A stretch of 64,000 bases of DNA from JAEINY01 sp942490535 (GTDB taxonomy: Bacteria > Bacteroidota > Bacteroidia > Bacteroidales > Marinilabiliaceae). A program made the translations under genes and the position numbers. Positions within the stretch are counted from its first letter, which is position 1; each line of letters starts with the position of its first letter. The notes below the pieces were generated by a model. That model saw only the letters and a list, made by a program, of their open reading frames with translations. It made no database searches and was not told where the DNA came from. This document shows positions 18,175-28,200 of the stretch, in pieces. The DNA lies in the NCBI GenBank assembly GCA_942490535.1, contig CALNXQ010000002.1, forward strand, positions 1,054,001 through 1,118,000, written 5' to 3'.

Positions 18175-21100
18175 ATGAGAATTAAAAACTGGTTTGTCGG
18201 GATCATCGGACTGTTTCTTTTTATATCGGCATCGGGCCAAAAAATATCGTTTGATTACCTGGGTTTAAAAGATGGATTATCACAAACATCCGTCACGACG
18301 CTCTTGCAGGATAGCATCGGGCGCATCTGGATAGGCACCCGTGATGGGCTCAACGTCTACAATGGGGATCAAATCAAAACGTTCCGCCCGATCCGGGGCG
18401 ATTCCACCTCGCTGTTAGGCCATAATGTGCGGGATTTGAAACAAGAGGGCGATTATATTTGGACAGCCACCTACGATGGCATCTCCCGCTTGAATATCAA
18501 AACACTCACTTTTGAACAGTTCCGCTTTGATGGTATTTTAGCCATTCTTCCTTTTAAAGGCAATTTACTATTGGGCACCAACAGGGGCCTCTTTGAGCTC
18601 AACATTGCCACCAAAACCTTTCTGCTTAAGAGTGATGTCTTCCACGAAAACACCTCCATCCGACAGTTGTCCATGGATAACGCGGGCATGCTATGGATTT
18701 GCAGCGACCTGGGTCTCTACCGTTTCAATCCGGAAAAGCAGGTGACGGCACAAATCCTGAAAGGTAAAATCAATACGGTATTCACCGATTCGCAAAAACG
18801 CATTTGGGCCGGCACCAGCGGTGAAGGGGTGTATTTACTGAACCGCCAATATGAAATCATTCACCAATTTGTCCATCAGGAAAACCAGCCTTCACTGGTC
18901 AACAATATCATTCGGGACATCGATGAAGACTCGCAGGGCAACATTTGGGTGGGTACGTTCATGGGCTTAAGTATTCTGGATGGCCGCTCGCTGGCTCTTT
19001 CCAACTACAGCCAAACCGACGAAGGCACCAACAGTTTGTCGCACAACAGTATTTACTGCCTCCTGCGCGACCATCAGGGTACCATGTGGATTGGGACCTA
19101 TTTTGGCGGCATCAGCTATTTCAATCCCGATTTTCACATCTACCAACGCTACCCGGTGCGCGATGATCATCCCAAAGGTGTAAGTTACCGCGTGATTGGT
19201 AAAATGCTGGAAGATGACCAAAACAACATCTGGATTGCGACCGAGGGCGGCGGGTTAGATTATTTCAATCGCCATTCCCGTACCTTTAAGCACTACCAGC
19301 ACCACGAAGGACAACCTGGATTATCGCACAACAGCGTCAAATCGCTCCTGATGGCCGATAAAAACACCCTTTACATTGGCACTCACATGGGCGGCTTTAA
19401 CATTCTGGATCTGAACACCAATCATTTTACCAACTACCTGCATAATCCTGCAGACAGCAGTTCAATTCCTTCCAACGTGGTTACCTCTATTATTCCTTAC
19501 CAGGATCACTATTTACTGGGCACACATAAAGGAGTGGTCATCTTTGATCCCCTCACCAATGCTTTCTCCCCGCTGATTAGCGACAAAGAAACACAAGCCT
19601 TTATTGGCGATGTCATCTATTGCTTATTTGAAGATAGTTTTGGAAAACTGTGGATTGGCACAGAAAAAAACGGTCTGTGCACCTATGATGTGCATACCCG
19701 AAAGGTAAAAAAATACACTTACAATGTGCAGGATCCTCACTCCATCAGCAGCAACACCATCTACTGCATTTTCGAGGATCACCAGTTTCGTTTGTGGATC
19801 GGCACCTTTGGCGGAGGACTCAACCAATACCTGCGCGAACAGGATCAGTTTGCCAATTTCACCAGCACCACCCATCAGCTGCCCGGTGATTTCATCTACG
19901 GTATCCAGGAATCGCGCTATGGCAACCTGTGGATCGCCACTGGCAAAGGATTGGCCCGTTTTGATGTGGAAAACGACCGTATTTACAGCTATCACCAGAA
20001 TAACGGTTTCCCACTGGAAGAGCTCAATGAAGGATCGCTTTACCTCACGGGCGATGGTGAAGTTTTTGTGGGTGGAATCAATGGTCTCATCTCCTTTAAG
20101 GAAGAAGACTTATTAAAAAAATCCAATGATTTCTCCTTGCTATTCACCGCCCTGCATGTGAATAATAAAGAAATCACACCCAATGATGAGACGGGTATCC
20201 TGAAACAAGACATGGCCTATACCCGATCCATCACCCTGGAACCCGAACAGGATGTTTTTACCATCCACTATGCGGCCTGTAACTTCATCTCCACCAATCA
20301 AAACAAGTATCAATATAAACTGGAAGCATTTAATAAAGATTGGGTAGATGCCGGTAGTCAAACATGGGTCACTTACACCAACCTGGATCCGGGCACCTAT
20401 ACCCTTCATATTCGGGTACTGAACAGTGTGGAAAACAATGTAGTAGATCACCAAAGCCTGATGATTACAGTAAAACCACCTCTGTATAAAACCTGGTATG
20501 CCTATGTGGCTTATTTGATACTACTGGTGGCTATCATTATTTGGCTGAATCAAATCTACCTGACGCGTATCCGTTTAATTGACAACTTAAAAGCTGAAAA
20601 GCGGGAAAAAGAGCAAATTAAAGAACTGAACCAATCGAAATTGCGCTTCTTCACCAACATTTCTCATGAGTTCAGAACACCGCTGACCTTGATTACGGGC
20701 ACGCTGGAAGCCATTTTGGAAGACACGAAAACATCGGCCCGCAACTACAAAAAGTTACTGACCATTAACAATAACGCCATCCGGCTAAACAATCTAATCA
20801 CCGAATTACTCGACTTCCGAAAAATGGAGCAAGGCTTCCTTAAGTTGAAAGTGGCAGAGCATAAGCTAGCCGGTTTTTTAGATGAGATTTACCAGTCGTT
20901 CGTGGAGTACGCCCAATACCACCAGGTGGAGTATGACTTTAAAACACCGCCCTCCTCCCTGGCCTTGTGGTTTGATATGAAACAAATGGAAAAAGTGTTT
21001 TACAACCTGATCTCAAACGCTTTTAAAGTGGTGGATGAGAAGGTTGGCAAGGTGATTATGGAGGTCATCGAACAACCGGGCCATGTGGACATCACCATCT

Positions 21101-22245
21101 CAGATAATGGCCCCGGACTACCGCCCGATATGGTGGATAAAATCTTCGATCGCTACTATCAGATTGATCGCATCAACGGCAAAACCAAGGGGCAAGGCAG
21201 TGGTATCGGACTGGCACTCTGCAAAGGTATTGTTAAGGAACACGATGGACAGGTGCTGGTCAATAGCCAGGAAGGCCAAGGCACATCCTTCACCATCCGT
21301 CTCAAAAAAGGCAATAAACATTACAGTGAGGATGAGTTAACGCTGGATAAAACCACCTTAACAACAGAAATTAAACCTTTCATCTATCCGGAAAATAACC
21401 AGGCAGATGAAGCACCGGTGGAGCTGCCCGAAAATGCACCGACGGTGCTCATTGTGGAAGATAATACCGAAGCCCGTCACCTGTTGAGAGATATCTTCTC
21501 GTCCACCTATCGGATTGTAGAAGCCGAAGATGGTGTAGTTGGGCTAAAGGCGGCCATGGAACAACAACCGGACCTCATCATTTCAGATGTGATGATGCCC
21601 CATTTATCAGGCACTCAAATGTGCGCCAAAATCAAACGCAACATCCAGACCAGTCACATCCCGGTGGTATTACTCACAGCACGCACAGCTATGGAGTATA
21701 AAATGGAAGGCATTGAAACCGGGGCCGATGATTACATCACCAAACCATTTAACACCAAACTTTTGCGGGCCCGGGTAAAAAACCTGCTGCAAAACCGGGC
21801 ACTCATGCAGCAGAAATTTAAACAGGATCCCAAAGCCGAAATCAAGGAAGTGGCGGTCAACTCCATGGATCAAAAACTGTTGGAAAAAGCCCGGGTAATC
21901 ATCGAAAACCACCTGGACAATACAGAGTTTGATGTGAACGACTTTGCCAAGGAAATGAGTTTGGGCCGGACCCGACTCTATGCGAAAATAAAGGGAATCA
22001 CCGGCCAAACCCCCAATGATTTCATTCTCTCCATCCGCCTGAAAAAAGCCGCGGAGCTATTATTGACCGAAGCAGAGATGAACGTTTCTGAAATTGCTTA
22101 TGCTGTTGGTTTTAGCACACCGCGTTATTTCAGCCGGTGCTTCAGGGAGCATTTTGGGGTGTCGCCATCGAAATACAATAACCATTCAGGCCAAGAAGCA
22201 GAAACAAATCAGGAGGACCGTGACACGGGCAATGAGGAGGAATAA
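18175..22245 (+). CDS. Hybrid two-component system sensor-regulator (HTCS)
   Basis: A one-protein sensor, kinase and transcription factor that detects a polysaccharide breakdown product in the periplasm and switches on the locus. In 1356 residues: signal peptide (1-22); about 14 Reg_prop propeller repeats (LWIGT/IWVGT-type motifs) forming two beta-propellers to about residue 640; a Y_Y_Y domain (about 680-770); one membrane helix (about 772-795). Inside the cell follow HisKA with His831 in ISHEFRTPLT, HATPase_c with DNGPGLPP and GSGIGLALCKGIV, a receiver domain with Asp1138 in IISDVMMPHLSG, and an AraC-type HTH (about 1243-1340, NVSEIAYAVGFSTPRYFSRC). Length and order are those of B. theta-type HTCS. 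It diverges from GH88 and precedes the lyase genes, so it probably controls both directions and the SusCD operon. Confidence 0.96.
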   Translation: MRIKNWFVGIIGLFLFISASGQKISFDYLGLKDGLSQTSVTTLLQDSIGRIWIGTRDGLNVYNGDQIKTFRPIRGDSTSLLGHNVRDLKQEGDYIWTATYDGISRLNIKTLTFEQFRFDGILAILPFKGNLLLGTNRGLFELNIATKTFLLKSDVFHENTSIRQLSMDNAGMLWICSDLGLYRFNPEKQVTAQILKGKINTVFTDSQKRIWAGTSGEGVYLLNRQYEIIHQFVHQENQPSLVNNIIRDIDEDSQGNIWVGTFMGLSILDGRSLALSNYSQTDEGTNSLSHNSIYCLLRDHQGTMWIGTYFGGISYFNPDFHIYQRYPVRDDHPKGVSYRVIGKMLEDDQNNIWIATEGGGLDYFNRHSRTFKHYQHHEGQPGLSHNSVKSLLMADKNTLYIGTHMGGFNILDLNTNHFTNYLHNPADSSSIPSNVVTSIIPYQDHYLLGTHKGVVIFDPLTNAFSPLISDKETQAFIGDVIYCLFEDSFGKLWIGTEKNGLCTYDVHTRKVKKYTYNVQDPHSISSNTIYCIFEDHQFRLWIGTFGGGLNQYLREQDQFANFTSTTHQLPGDFIYGIQESRYGNLWIATGKGLARFDVENDRIYSYHQNNGFPLEELNEGSLYLTGDGEVFVGGINGLISFKEEDLLKKSNDFSLLFTALHVNNKEITPNDETGILKQDMAYTRSITLEPEQDVFTIHYAACNFISTNQNKYQYKLEAFNKDWVDAGSQTWVTYTNLDPGTYTLHIRVLNSVENNVVDHQSLMITVKPPLYKTWYAYVAYLILLVAIIIWLNQIYLTRIRLIDNLKAEKREKEQIKELNQSKLRFFTNISHEFRTPLTLITGTLEAILEDTKTSARNYKKLLTINNNAIRLNNLITELLDFRKMEQGFLKLKVAEHKLAGFLDEIYQSFVEYAQYHQVEYDFKTPPSSLALWFDMKQMEKVFYNLISNAFKVVDEKVGKVIMEVIEQPGHVDITISDNGPGLPPDMVDKIFDRYYQIDRINGKTKGQGSGIGLALCKGIVKEHDGQVLVNSQEGQGTSFTIRLKKGNKHYSEDELTLDKTTLTTEIKPFIYPENNQADEAPVELPENAPTVLIVEDNTEARHLLRDIFSSTYRIVEAEDGVVGLKAAMEQQPDLIISDVMMPHLSGTQMCAKIKRNIQTSHIPVVLLTARTAMEYKMEGIETGADDYITKPFNTKLLRARVKNLLQNRALMQQKFKQDPKAEIKEVAVNSMDQKLLEKARVIIENHLDNTEFDVNDFAKEMSLGRTRLYAKIKGITGQTPNDFILSIRLKKAAELLLTEAEMNVSEIAYAVGFSTPRYFSRCFREHFGVSPSKYNNHSGQEAETNQEDRDTGNEEE

Positions 22246-22329
22246 TGATTGTTAAATATCCTTCCTTAAAGAGTTTTGGTATTATGCAGATAAAATAGAA
22301 ACCCCTTTGGGCACCTGCCGGTAAAGGCA

Positions 22330-22337
22330 TGCGGATG
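22330..22337 (+). promoter_or_regulatory. TGCGGATG site upstream of the beta-helix lyase candidate
   Basis: TGCGGATG matches the core of the motif shared by the SusC and DUF6250 promoters. It lies about 160 bp before the start codon at 22492. No convincing TAnnTTTG box follows at the expected 33-bp distance, so this copy may be chance. The gap also holds AGGGAAT...ATTCCCT at about 22379-22402, a weak hairpin. Confidence 0.2.
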
Positions 22338-22491
22338 AAAAAAGGGAGAGTAGGGTGACCAGGCTGCTAAAAACACAAAGGGAATCAATTAACTCATTCC
22401 CTGAAAGATTTTATCCGCTTTTGTGTACGATTGGCCACATCAAAGGGGCGCAGATCTCCTAATTTGCAAACCGAATCAGTACGACATCTTT

Positions 22492-24054
22492 ATGAATACG
22501 ACAAAGGCACCATGGGCTTTGGCCCTGTTCCTCACCTTGACAGGTTCTATCAACGCGCAGGACAGTCAGCTATGGGAGGACTTTAAAAGCAACACCCCAA
22601 AAGGCGAAACAGCCGAGTTACCGGATTTCTCCTACGCCGGTTATCACCATGGCGAGAAAGCCATCCCGGAGGTGGACCATAAAACTTTTAACGTCACCGA
22701 TTTTGGGGCCATCGCCAATGATGGTCAATCGGACAAGGAAGCGATACGCCAAACCATTGCCGCCGCCGAAAAGAACGGATCGGGCATTATTTTCTTTCCA
22801 AAGGGACGATTCCTGGTGAATGAAGACAGCGATGATGACAAGCCGATTGTCATCAAAGGTCCAAACATTGTTTTCAGGGGAAGCGGCGCCGGCAGCGATG
22901 GCACCGAGCTTTACATGAAAAAGTACCTGCCTGCCAAAAACCCAAGCCAACTCTGGACCACTCCCTACCTGTTTCAATTTACCGGAGGAGGCCATGAAGA
23001 AGTATTGGCTGACATCATTGATCATGCCCCCCGTGGCAGTAAGACCCTTAAGGTTAACAACCCTGCAAACATCAAAGCGGGTGAATGGATTGTGGTACGC
23101 GTGGAGAATAACGCCCCTGACCTCATCGAGAGCGAGATGTGCGGCTGCCAGGTGGACGCCTCCTGGACATCCATTATCAAAAAAGGTGTGTATGTCAACG
23201 CCTACCACCAGGTGGAAAAGGTAAAAGGTCGAATGGTCACGTTGAAAGAACCCTTGATGCGCGAGATTGACAAGAAACACCACTGGAAGGTATTGAGCTA
23301 TGCCCATTTTGAAGAAGTGGGTGTGGAACACATGGCCTTTGTGGGCAATTGGCACGAGGACTTTGTGCACCACAAAGACGCGGTGCACGATGGTGGGTAT
23401 TCCGCCCTGAAGTTCTCACGCCTGGCCAACAGCTGGATTCGTCACTGCCGCTTCACCGATGTGAACTGCGCCGTCAGCATGAGCTTAAGCGCCAACGTAT
23501 CCATCTTAAACTGTCAGGTAACCGGTACCCCCGGACACAGTTCCATCAGCTCCGGGGCTTCCACCCGTATTCTTGTTGGAAATGTTCATGATTCCTCCTC
23601 GCAATGGCATGCTCCGGGCGTCACCGGGCCTTCCATCGGCAGTGTTTTCTGGCGGGTGAAATACAATGCGGATACCAGCTTTGAATCCCATGCCTCACAA
23701 CCCCGGGCCACCCTTTTTGATTGCGTCGAAGGAGGCTTTTTCATCGGTCGTGGAGGCGGTGCCCGGCAAAACCTGCCCAACCACATGGAACATTTGGTAT
23801 TGTGGAACTACAAGGAATTAGGCGATGCAGAAACGGATTTTGAATTCTGGTCCTCTAAAACCTGGTTCTGGAAGATCATTCCACCTTATGTCATCGGTTT
23901 CCACGGCGCAGGTACTACTTTTAAAGAGGATCAGATCAAAGTACTGGAATCATTGGGGACCCCAGTTAATCCGGAATCTCTTTACGAAGCGCAGTTGAAA
24001 CTACGTTTAGGCAAATTACCTCAATGGCTTACAGACATTAAAAACAACCTTTAA
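22492..24054 (+). CDS. Secreted parallel beta-helix protein, candidate PL29-type chondroitin/dermatan sulfate lyase
   Basis: The 520-residue product has a signal peptide (MNTTKAPWALALFLTLTGSINAQ), an N-terminal segment LWEDFKSNTPKGETAELPDF, and then a pectate-lyase-3-like beta-helix start, FNVTDFGAIANDGQSDKEAI, with PbH1-like turns (ILNCQVTGTPGHSSISSG). The C-terminal part resembles the DUF4955 type. From memory, DUF4955-bearing beta-helix proteins in chondroitin loci include the founding PL29 enzyme of B. thetaiotaomicron; the family call rests on that, on the fold and on the adjacent PL8, GH88 and sulfatase genes, not on a search. His- and Arg-rich loops (VHHKDAVHDGG, SWIRHCRF) could hold the active site. 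The frame is open to 22423, but 22492 begins the signal peptide. Confidence 0.6.
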   Translation: MNTTKAPWALALFLTLTGSINAQDSQLWEDFKSNTPKGETAELPDFSYAGYHHGEKAIPEVDHKTFNVTDFGAIANDGQSDKEAIRQTIAAAEKNGSGIIFFPKGRFLVNEDSDDDKPIVIKGPNIVFRGSGAGSDGTELYMKKYLPAKNPSQLWTTPYLFQFTGGGHEEVLADIIDHAPRGSKTLKVNNPANIKAGEWIVVRVENNAPDLIESEMCGCQVDASWTSIIKKGVYVNAYHQVEKVKGRMVTLKEPLMREIDKKHHWKVLSYAHFEEVGVEHMAFVGNWHEDFVHHKDAVHDGGYSALKFSRLANSWIRHCRFTDVNCAVSMSLSANVSILNCQVTGTPGHSSISSGASTRILVGNVHDSSSQWHAPGVTGPSIGSVFWRVKYNADTSFESHASQPRATLFDCVEGGFFIGRGGGARQNLPNHMEHLVLWNYKELGDAETDFEFWSSKTWFWKIIPPYVIGFHGAGTTFKEDQIKVLESLGTPVNPESLYEAQLKLRLGKLPQWLTDIKNNL

Positions 24055-24064
24055 ACAATCAATC

Positions 24065-24685
24065 ATGAAAAAACTCCTATCTACATTCTTCGCTTGCTCA
24101 ATCCTATTAGCTTTCACTTCCAGCTCTTTTGCCAATAAACCGGTGAAAGTTAAAGTGAGTCAGGATACCTTTGTGCAAGGCGGTGAAACGGCAGATGAAG
24201 AGCTGGGTTCAACCACTGCCGATCGGCTGCGCGTGATGAAATCAAACGGCAATGATAAGTATTCACGCACCACCTACTTACAGTTTAATCTTAAAAAGAT
24301 TGAGGCCTTTGAATCGGCCACACTCCATATCAACGTTCGTGTCTATCCCAGTAAAACAGATGCGGCCGCTTCATTCACCATGCAGGTATATGGTGCCGAC
24401 AACAGCCCCTGGAATGAAGCCTCCATGACCTTCAGCAATAAACCGGAAAAGCAAGACCTGCTGGCGACCCAAACGTTAAGTTCGAGCGACAAAAACCAAT
24501 GGATAACCATCAATTTACCGGCTGATGGCCTGAAAGAGCTGATAAAAAACAGTAAGAAAGGACGCATTACCCTGGTGCTTGCCAACGATGATTTCAACAA
24601 AACCAGTGCTGAAATCATCTCCAAAGAACGCACCTGGAGTAATGGTACTCCAGCCAATAGCGAAGCCTATCTGAGCTTTCAATAA
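24065..24685 (+). CDS. Secreted DNRLRE/CBM96-like domain protein
   Basis: A 206-residue protein with a signal peptide (to SSFANKP, about residue 24) followed by one complete beta-sandwich domain. Key stretches are VSQDTFVQGGETADEELGS, SRTTYLQFNLKKIEAFESATL and NSPWNEASMTFSNKP. These match the DNRLRE domain, part of which is classed as carbohydrate-binding CBM96 and is usually attached to lyases or other secreted enzymes. Here it stands alone, 10 bp after the beta-helix lyase candidate and before a PL8 gene. It may therefore act as a separate substrate-binding subunit for them (inference). A strong terminator follows at 24723-24754. Confidence 0.75.
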   Translation: MKKLLSTFFACSILLAFTSSSFANKPVKVKVSQDTFVQGGETADEELGSTTADRLRVMKSNGNDKYSRTTYLQFNLKKIEAFESATLHINVRVYPSKTDAAASFTMQVYGADNSPWNEASMTFSNKPEKQDLLATQTLSSSDKNQWITINLPADGLKELIKNSKKGRITLVLANDDFNKTSAEIISKERTWSNGTPANSEAYLSFQ

Positions 24686-24722
24686 ACCGCTCCTTCGGTT
24701 CGAAAGGAAACTATCTTTACCT

Positions 24723-24754
24723 GGTCGTCAGTTTCATCTGACGACCTTTTTTTT
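24723..24754 (+). terminator. Rho-independent terminator after the DNRLRE gene
   Basis: A perfect 9-bp stem GGTCGTCAG / CTGACGACC with a 6-base loop is followed by eight T residues. It separates the beta-helix/DNRLRE pair from the PL8 gene. Confidence 0.92.
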
Positions 24755-24789
24755 ATCCACCTGATTAATGAAACACTTGATTTTACTAG

Positions 24790-24961
24790 TCCGCCGGCAA
24801 GTTTAACCCCTTCTCCAGCAGATTTCACTGCTCCGCCGGTGACTTATTTAAGTCCTCCAGTTGTTTTGAACACTCCTCCGACCAATTATGGTATTTCTCC
24901 GGCAACAATGACCCATCCATCAGTAATCCGAAGCCTTCCTCCGGTAACACCCTGCTTCTCA
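24790..24961. repeat. 21-bp degenerate tandem array upstream of the PL8 gene
   Basis: Eight units anchored on CCGGCAA-type cores begin at 24794, 24815, 24836, 24857, 24878, 24899, 24920 and 24941, exactly 21 bp apart. A rough consensus is CCGGCAANTTTNACTCCTCCN. Both strands show heptad patterns in translation, for example TSPPASL, TPSPADF, TAPPVTY on plus, but there is no start codon in that frame. The array lies beyond a terminator and 276 bp before the PL8 start, in the gap 24686-25236. Confidence 0.75.
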
Positions 24962-25216
24962 TCCAGGTTTTCTGCCTCTTTCGGGCAAAACCGAAACCAT
25001 CCCGGTCTAAGCCTTTGAAATCATCGAAATCAAAAAACGCCTTAAGCGCGTTGCACTTCTTACGTCCCTTTGATGATGTATCGGCATATAACAGTGCCGT
25101 TTGAAATGAAAATGGTATAATACACTGGCAGGGTTCACCGGATATGAATAAATTTAGCCCCTGAACGAACGTTTGTAACCAGTCCCACTGTTTATGAGCT
25201 TGTATTTTTAGCTTCT
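24825..25216 (-). pseudogene. Open, start-less frame running into the 21-bp array (possible gene remnant)
   Basis: Between a TAG near 25217 and a TGA at 24825-24827 one minus-strand frame stays open for about 129 codons. It has no ATG, GTG or TTG before its last third. Its translation looks more protein-like than a chance frame, for example QWDWLQTFVQGLNLFISG, then SFQTALLYADTSSKGRKKC and FFDFDDFKGLDRDGFGF, and it then passes into the heptad-coding array. I do not recognise it. It may be a decayed gene or a larger repeat element of which the array is the end, or a chance frame. Confidence 0.25.
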
Positions 25217-25236
25217 ATTTTATTAAGTGGAAAACG

Positions 25237-28200
25237 ATGAAAAAAAATCAGTTACAAAAAGGCATACAACTCTTATTGATGGGTGCAATGCTGGTGGGGA
25301 CATCCCTCTCAGCATCCGCACAGGAATTCAACCATGAAAAATTGTGGTCGTTCGAATCCATCAACAAGCATCAGTGGGACCTGGAGAAGGGGCACAAAAT
25401 CGCCCCCAGCAAAGATCATTATAAACATGGCCATCAATCACTCCTGTGGAGCTGGCAGAAAACCGGGTCCATTACCCTGCTTCACGACATCGGATTTGAA
25501 CCCTTCAATCCCCAAGGGGAAGACAAGTCCATTCCCTCCTTCGCCATTTGGATTTATAACGAGACACCTGTCAATGATCAGGCCACGTTTGTGTTTGGCA
25601 CCGACGCCACCGACGCCTGCCAGTTCAGCTTCAACCTGAATTTTAAAGGCTGGCGGTCTGCCTGGGTCTCTTTTGAGCGCGATATGGCAGGCGAGCCCGT
25701 AACCGGCATGAACCGCTTACGCATCGAAAGTCCAAAATCAGTGCAAAAAGGTCAGCTGTTCATCGATCACATGATGCTGTGTCACAACATTGACAGCCGG
25801 CATCACACACCAGATACGCAAGTGCCTTTTGTCAATAAAGGGACCACCAGTCATTGGCTAATTCAATTGGAAGCCAGCCAGATTAAACCCGACTTGCCAG
25901 CTCCCGCTGAAGTATTGGCAACCGATGTAAGAGCCATCGAACGCATCGAAACCCGTTTCCAGGAAGATATTTTGAAAAAACAATCGGTCAATGCCAAGAC
26001 CGTGGAAAAACTCCAGCAACAATTTGCCACTTACCACATCACCCGAAAAAACAATCAGATCAAAGGCTTACCCATCTGGTTCGGGCGCAATGCCGAGTTG
26101 TACATCCCCCTCATCAGTCACGACCAAGCCAAAGACTTTTACCGACAAGCAGGACAGGATGCCCGCGCCTATTTTGATTTTATGTTGAAAGTGGCATCGG
26201 CCCACGCCAATTGTAGCGCTCCCGAGTTATCGATGCGGTTGGAAAACATGTTCCTCGATTTGTATGACCACATGATCGATCAGGGATTCGCTGCCGGCAG
26301 TGGCTTGGGCACCATCCACCATTACGGCTACAACTGGCGCAGTTACTACCGGGCCTTGTTTATCATGCGCGATGTATTGGAAGCCAACCACCATTTGCAG
26401 GAAGCCGTGGAGGCCATGCAATGGTTTGCCAGTGTGGGTGAGACCTTTCATGCACCGGAAAAATATGGCATGGACATGGATGCTTTCAACACACAGGTGA
26501 TGGGACGTCTGGCCAGTATCCTCATCATGGCCGACACGCCGGAAAAAATCCAATACCTCAACTGTTTCTCTCGTTGGATCAACAATGGCCTGATGCCCGC
26601 TCCCGGTTTGGATGACGCTTTCAAAGCCGATGGCTCGGCCTATCACCATGCCAATCATTATCCGGCCTATGCCACCGGCGGTATGAATGGGGCGGTTCGC
26701 ATGGTCTATTTCCTGAGTGATTCTCCCTTTGCCGTTTCGCAAGCCGCCCATGCAAACCTGAAAAAAGCATTGCTGACCATGCGTTTCTATTGCAACCTAT
26801 TGCACTGGCCAACATCCATGTCAGGTCGTCATCCCGAAGGGAAAGGAAAACTGGATGCGCAACACTTTGCCATCCTGGCCAAAGCCGGATCACCCGATGG
26901 AACAGCAACGATTGATGGCGAGTTAGCCGCCGCTTACCTGCGCCTGATGACCAACGAAAAAGATTCTTACGCCAAAGCCTTTACATTACAAGGAGTGAAA
27001 GCCGAACCAACACCTACCGGTCACATGGTGATGCCTTATGCGGCATCATCGGTTCACCGCCGCCATGAATGGGCGGTATCGGTTCGCGGCCATTCCCGTT
27101 ACTTATGGGCCGCAGAACATTACCTGGGCGCTAACCTATATGGGCGCTACCTGGCACACGGTCAACTGCAAATCATGGGCGCCGGCAATCCCGTCACCCC
27201 TGAAGCCAGTGGTTTCGTTCAGGAGGGTTGGGACTGGAACCGCTTCCCGGGAACCACGGTGATTAACTTACCAGTGGAGGAATTACGGGCCAATATCCTG
27301 AATGTAGATCAATTTTCAGGCTATGAAGAGATGCTCTTCTCCGACGAAGCCTTTGCCGGTGGGGTGCAGTCCAATCATCAAAATGGCGTTTATGCTTTTA
27401 TTTTACATGAGCACGATAAATACCAGGGCACCTTACGGGCCCGTAAATCCTGGTTCTTCTTCGATGATAAAATCGTTTGCCTGGGATCGGGCATCGAAAA
27501 TCAAAACCACGAACACCCGACAGAAACCGTCCTGTTCCAGAATCATCAGGATAAACAGGATAATGCGGTAATCGTTAACGGGGCCGAATTAACAAACGGT
27601 GAACAGGAGGAGCGCTACACGGCCAACCCATTATGGATGCTGGATAACAAAGGAAACGGGTACTTGATTCCGGCGAGTCGCGTCTATTTCAAACAAGGCT
27701 TGCAGCACTCACGTGATGAAAGCAGCGAGAAACCCACTAAAGGGACTTTTGCCTCTGCGGTTATTGAACATGGGAAGTCCCCTGAGAATGCCAGCTACCA
27801 CTATTGCGTGATGCCGGTCACTACGGCTAAAAAAATGGTGCAATTAGCACAGAATCCGAATTACACGGTGCTGACTCAAACCAAAGAAAGTCACATTGTA
27901 CACAACCAAACATCGAACGAAACCGGTTATGTATTCTTTGAAGCAGCAAAAAATAATGAGCATGGCATTATCCGTCAGACAAATTTGCCATGCATCGCCC
28001 TCTCAAAACAGGAGGGCACCACTTTAGACTTAAACGTAGCAAATCCCGATCTGGCCCTCTACAATGGTCCGGCCGATGAGATTTACAAAGATGGAAAACG
28101 CGTGGAGCGCAGCATCTATTCGCGTCCCTGGCGATCCAGTGAATGCCAGGCAACTACCCTGGAGATGGAAATAAAAGGTAAATGGCAAGTCCTTCATGCA

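Noticed and set aside
22618..23388. 256-codon frame antisense to the beta-helix gene
   Set aside because: Long antisense frame caused by codon bias of a real gene; no start context or domain.
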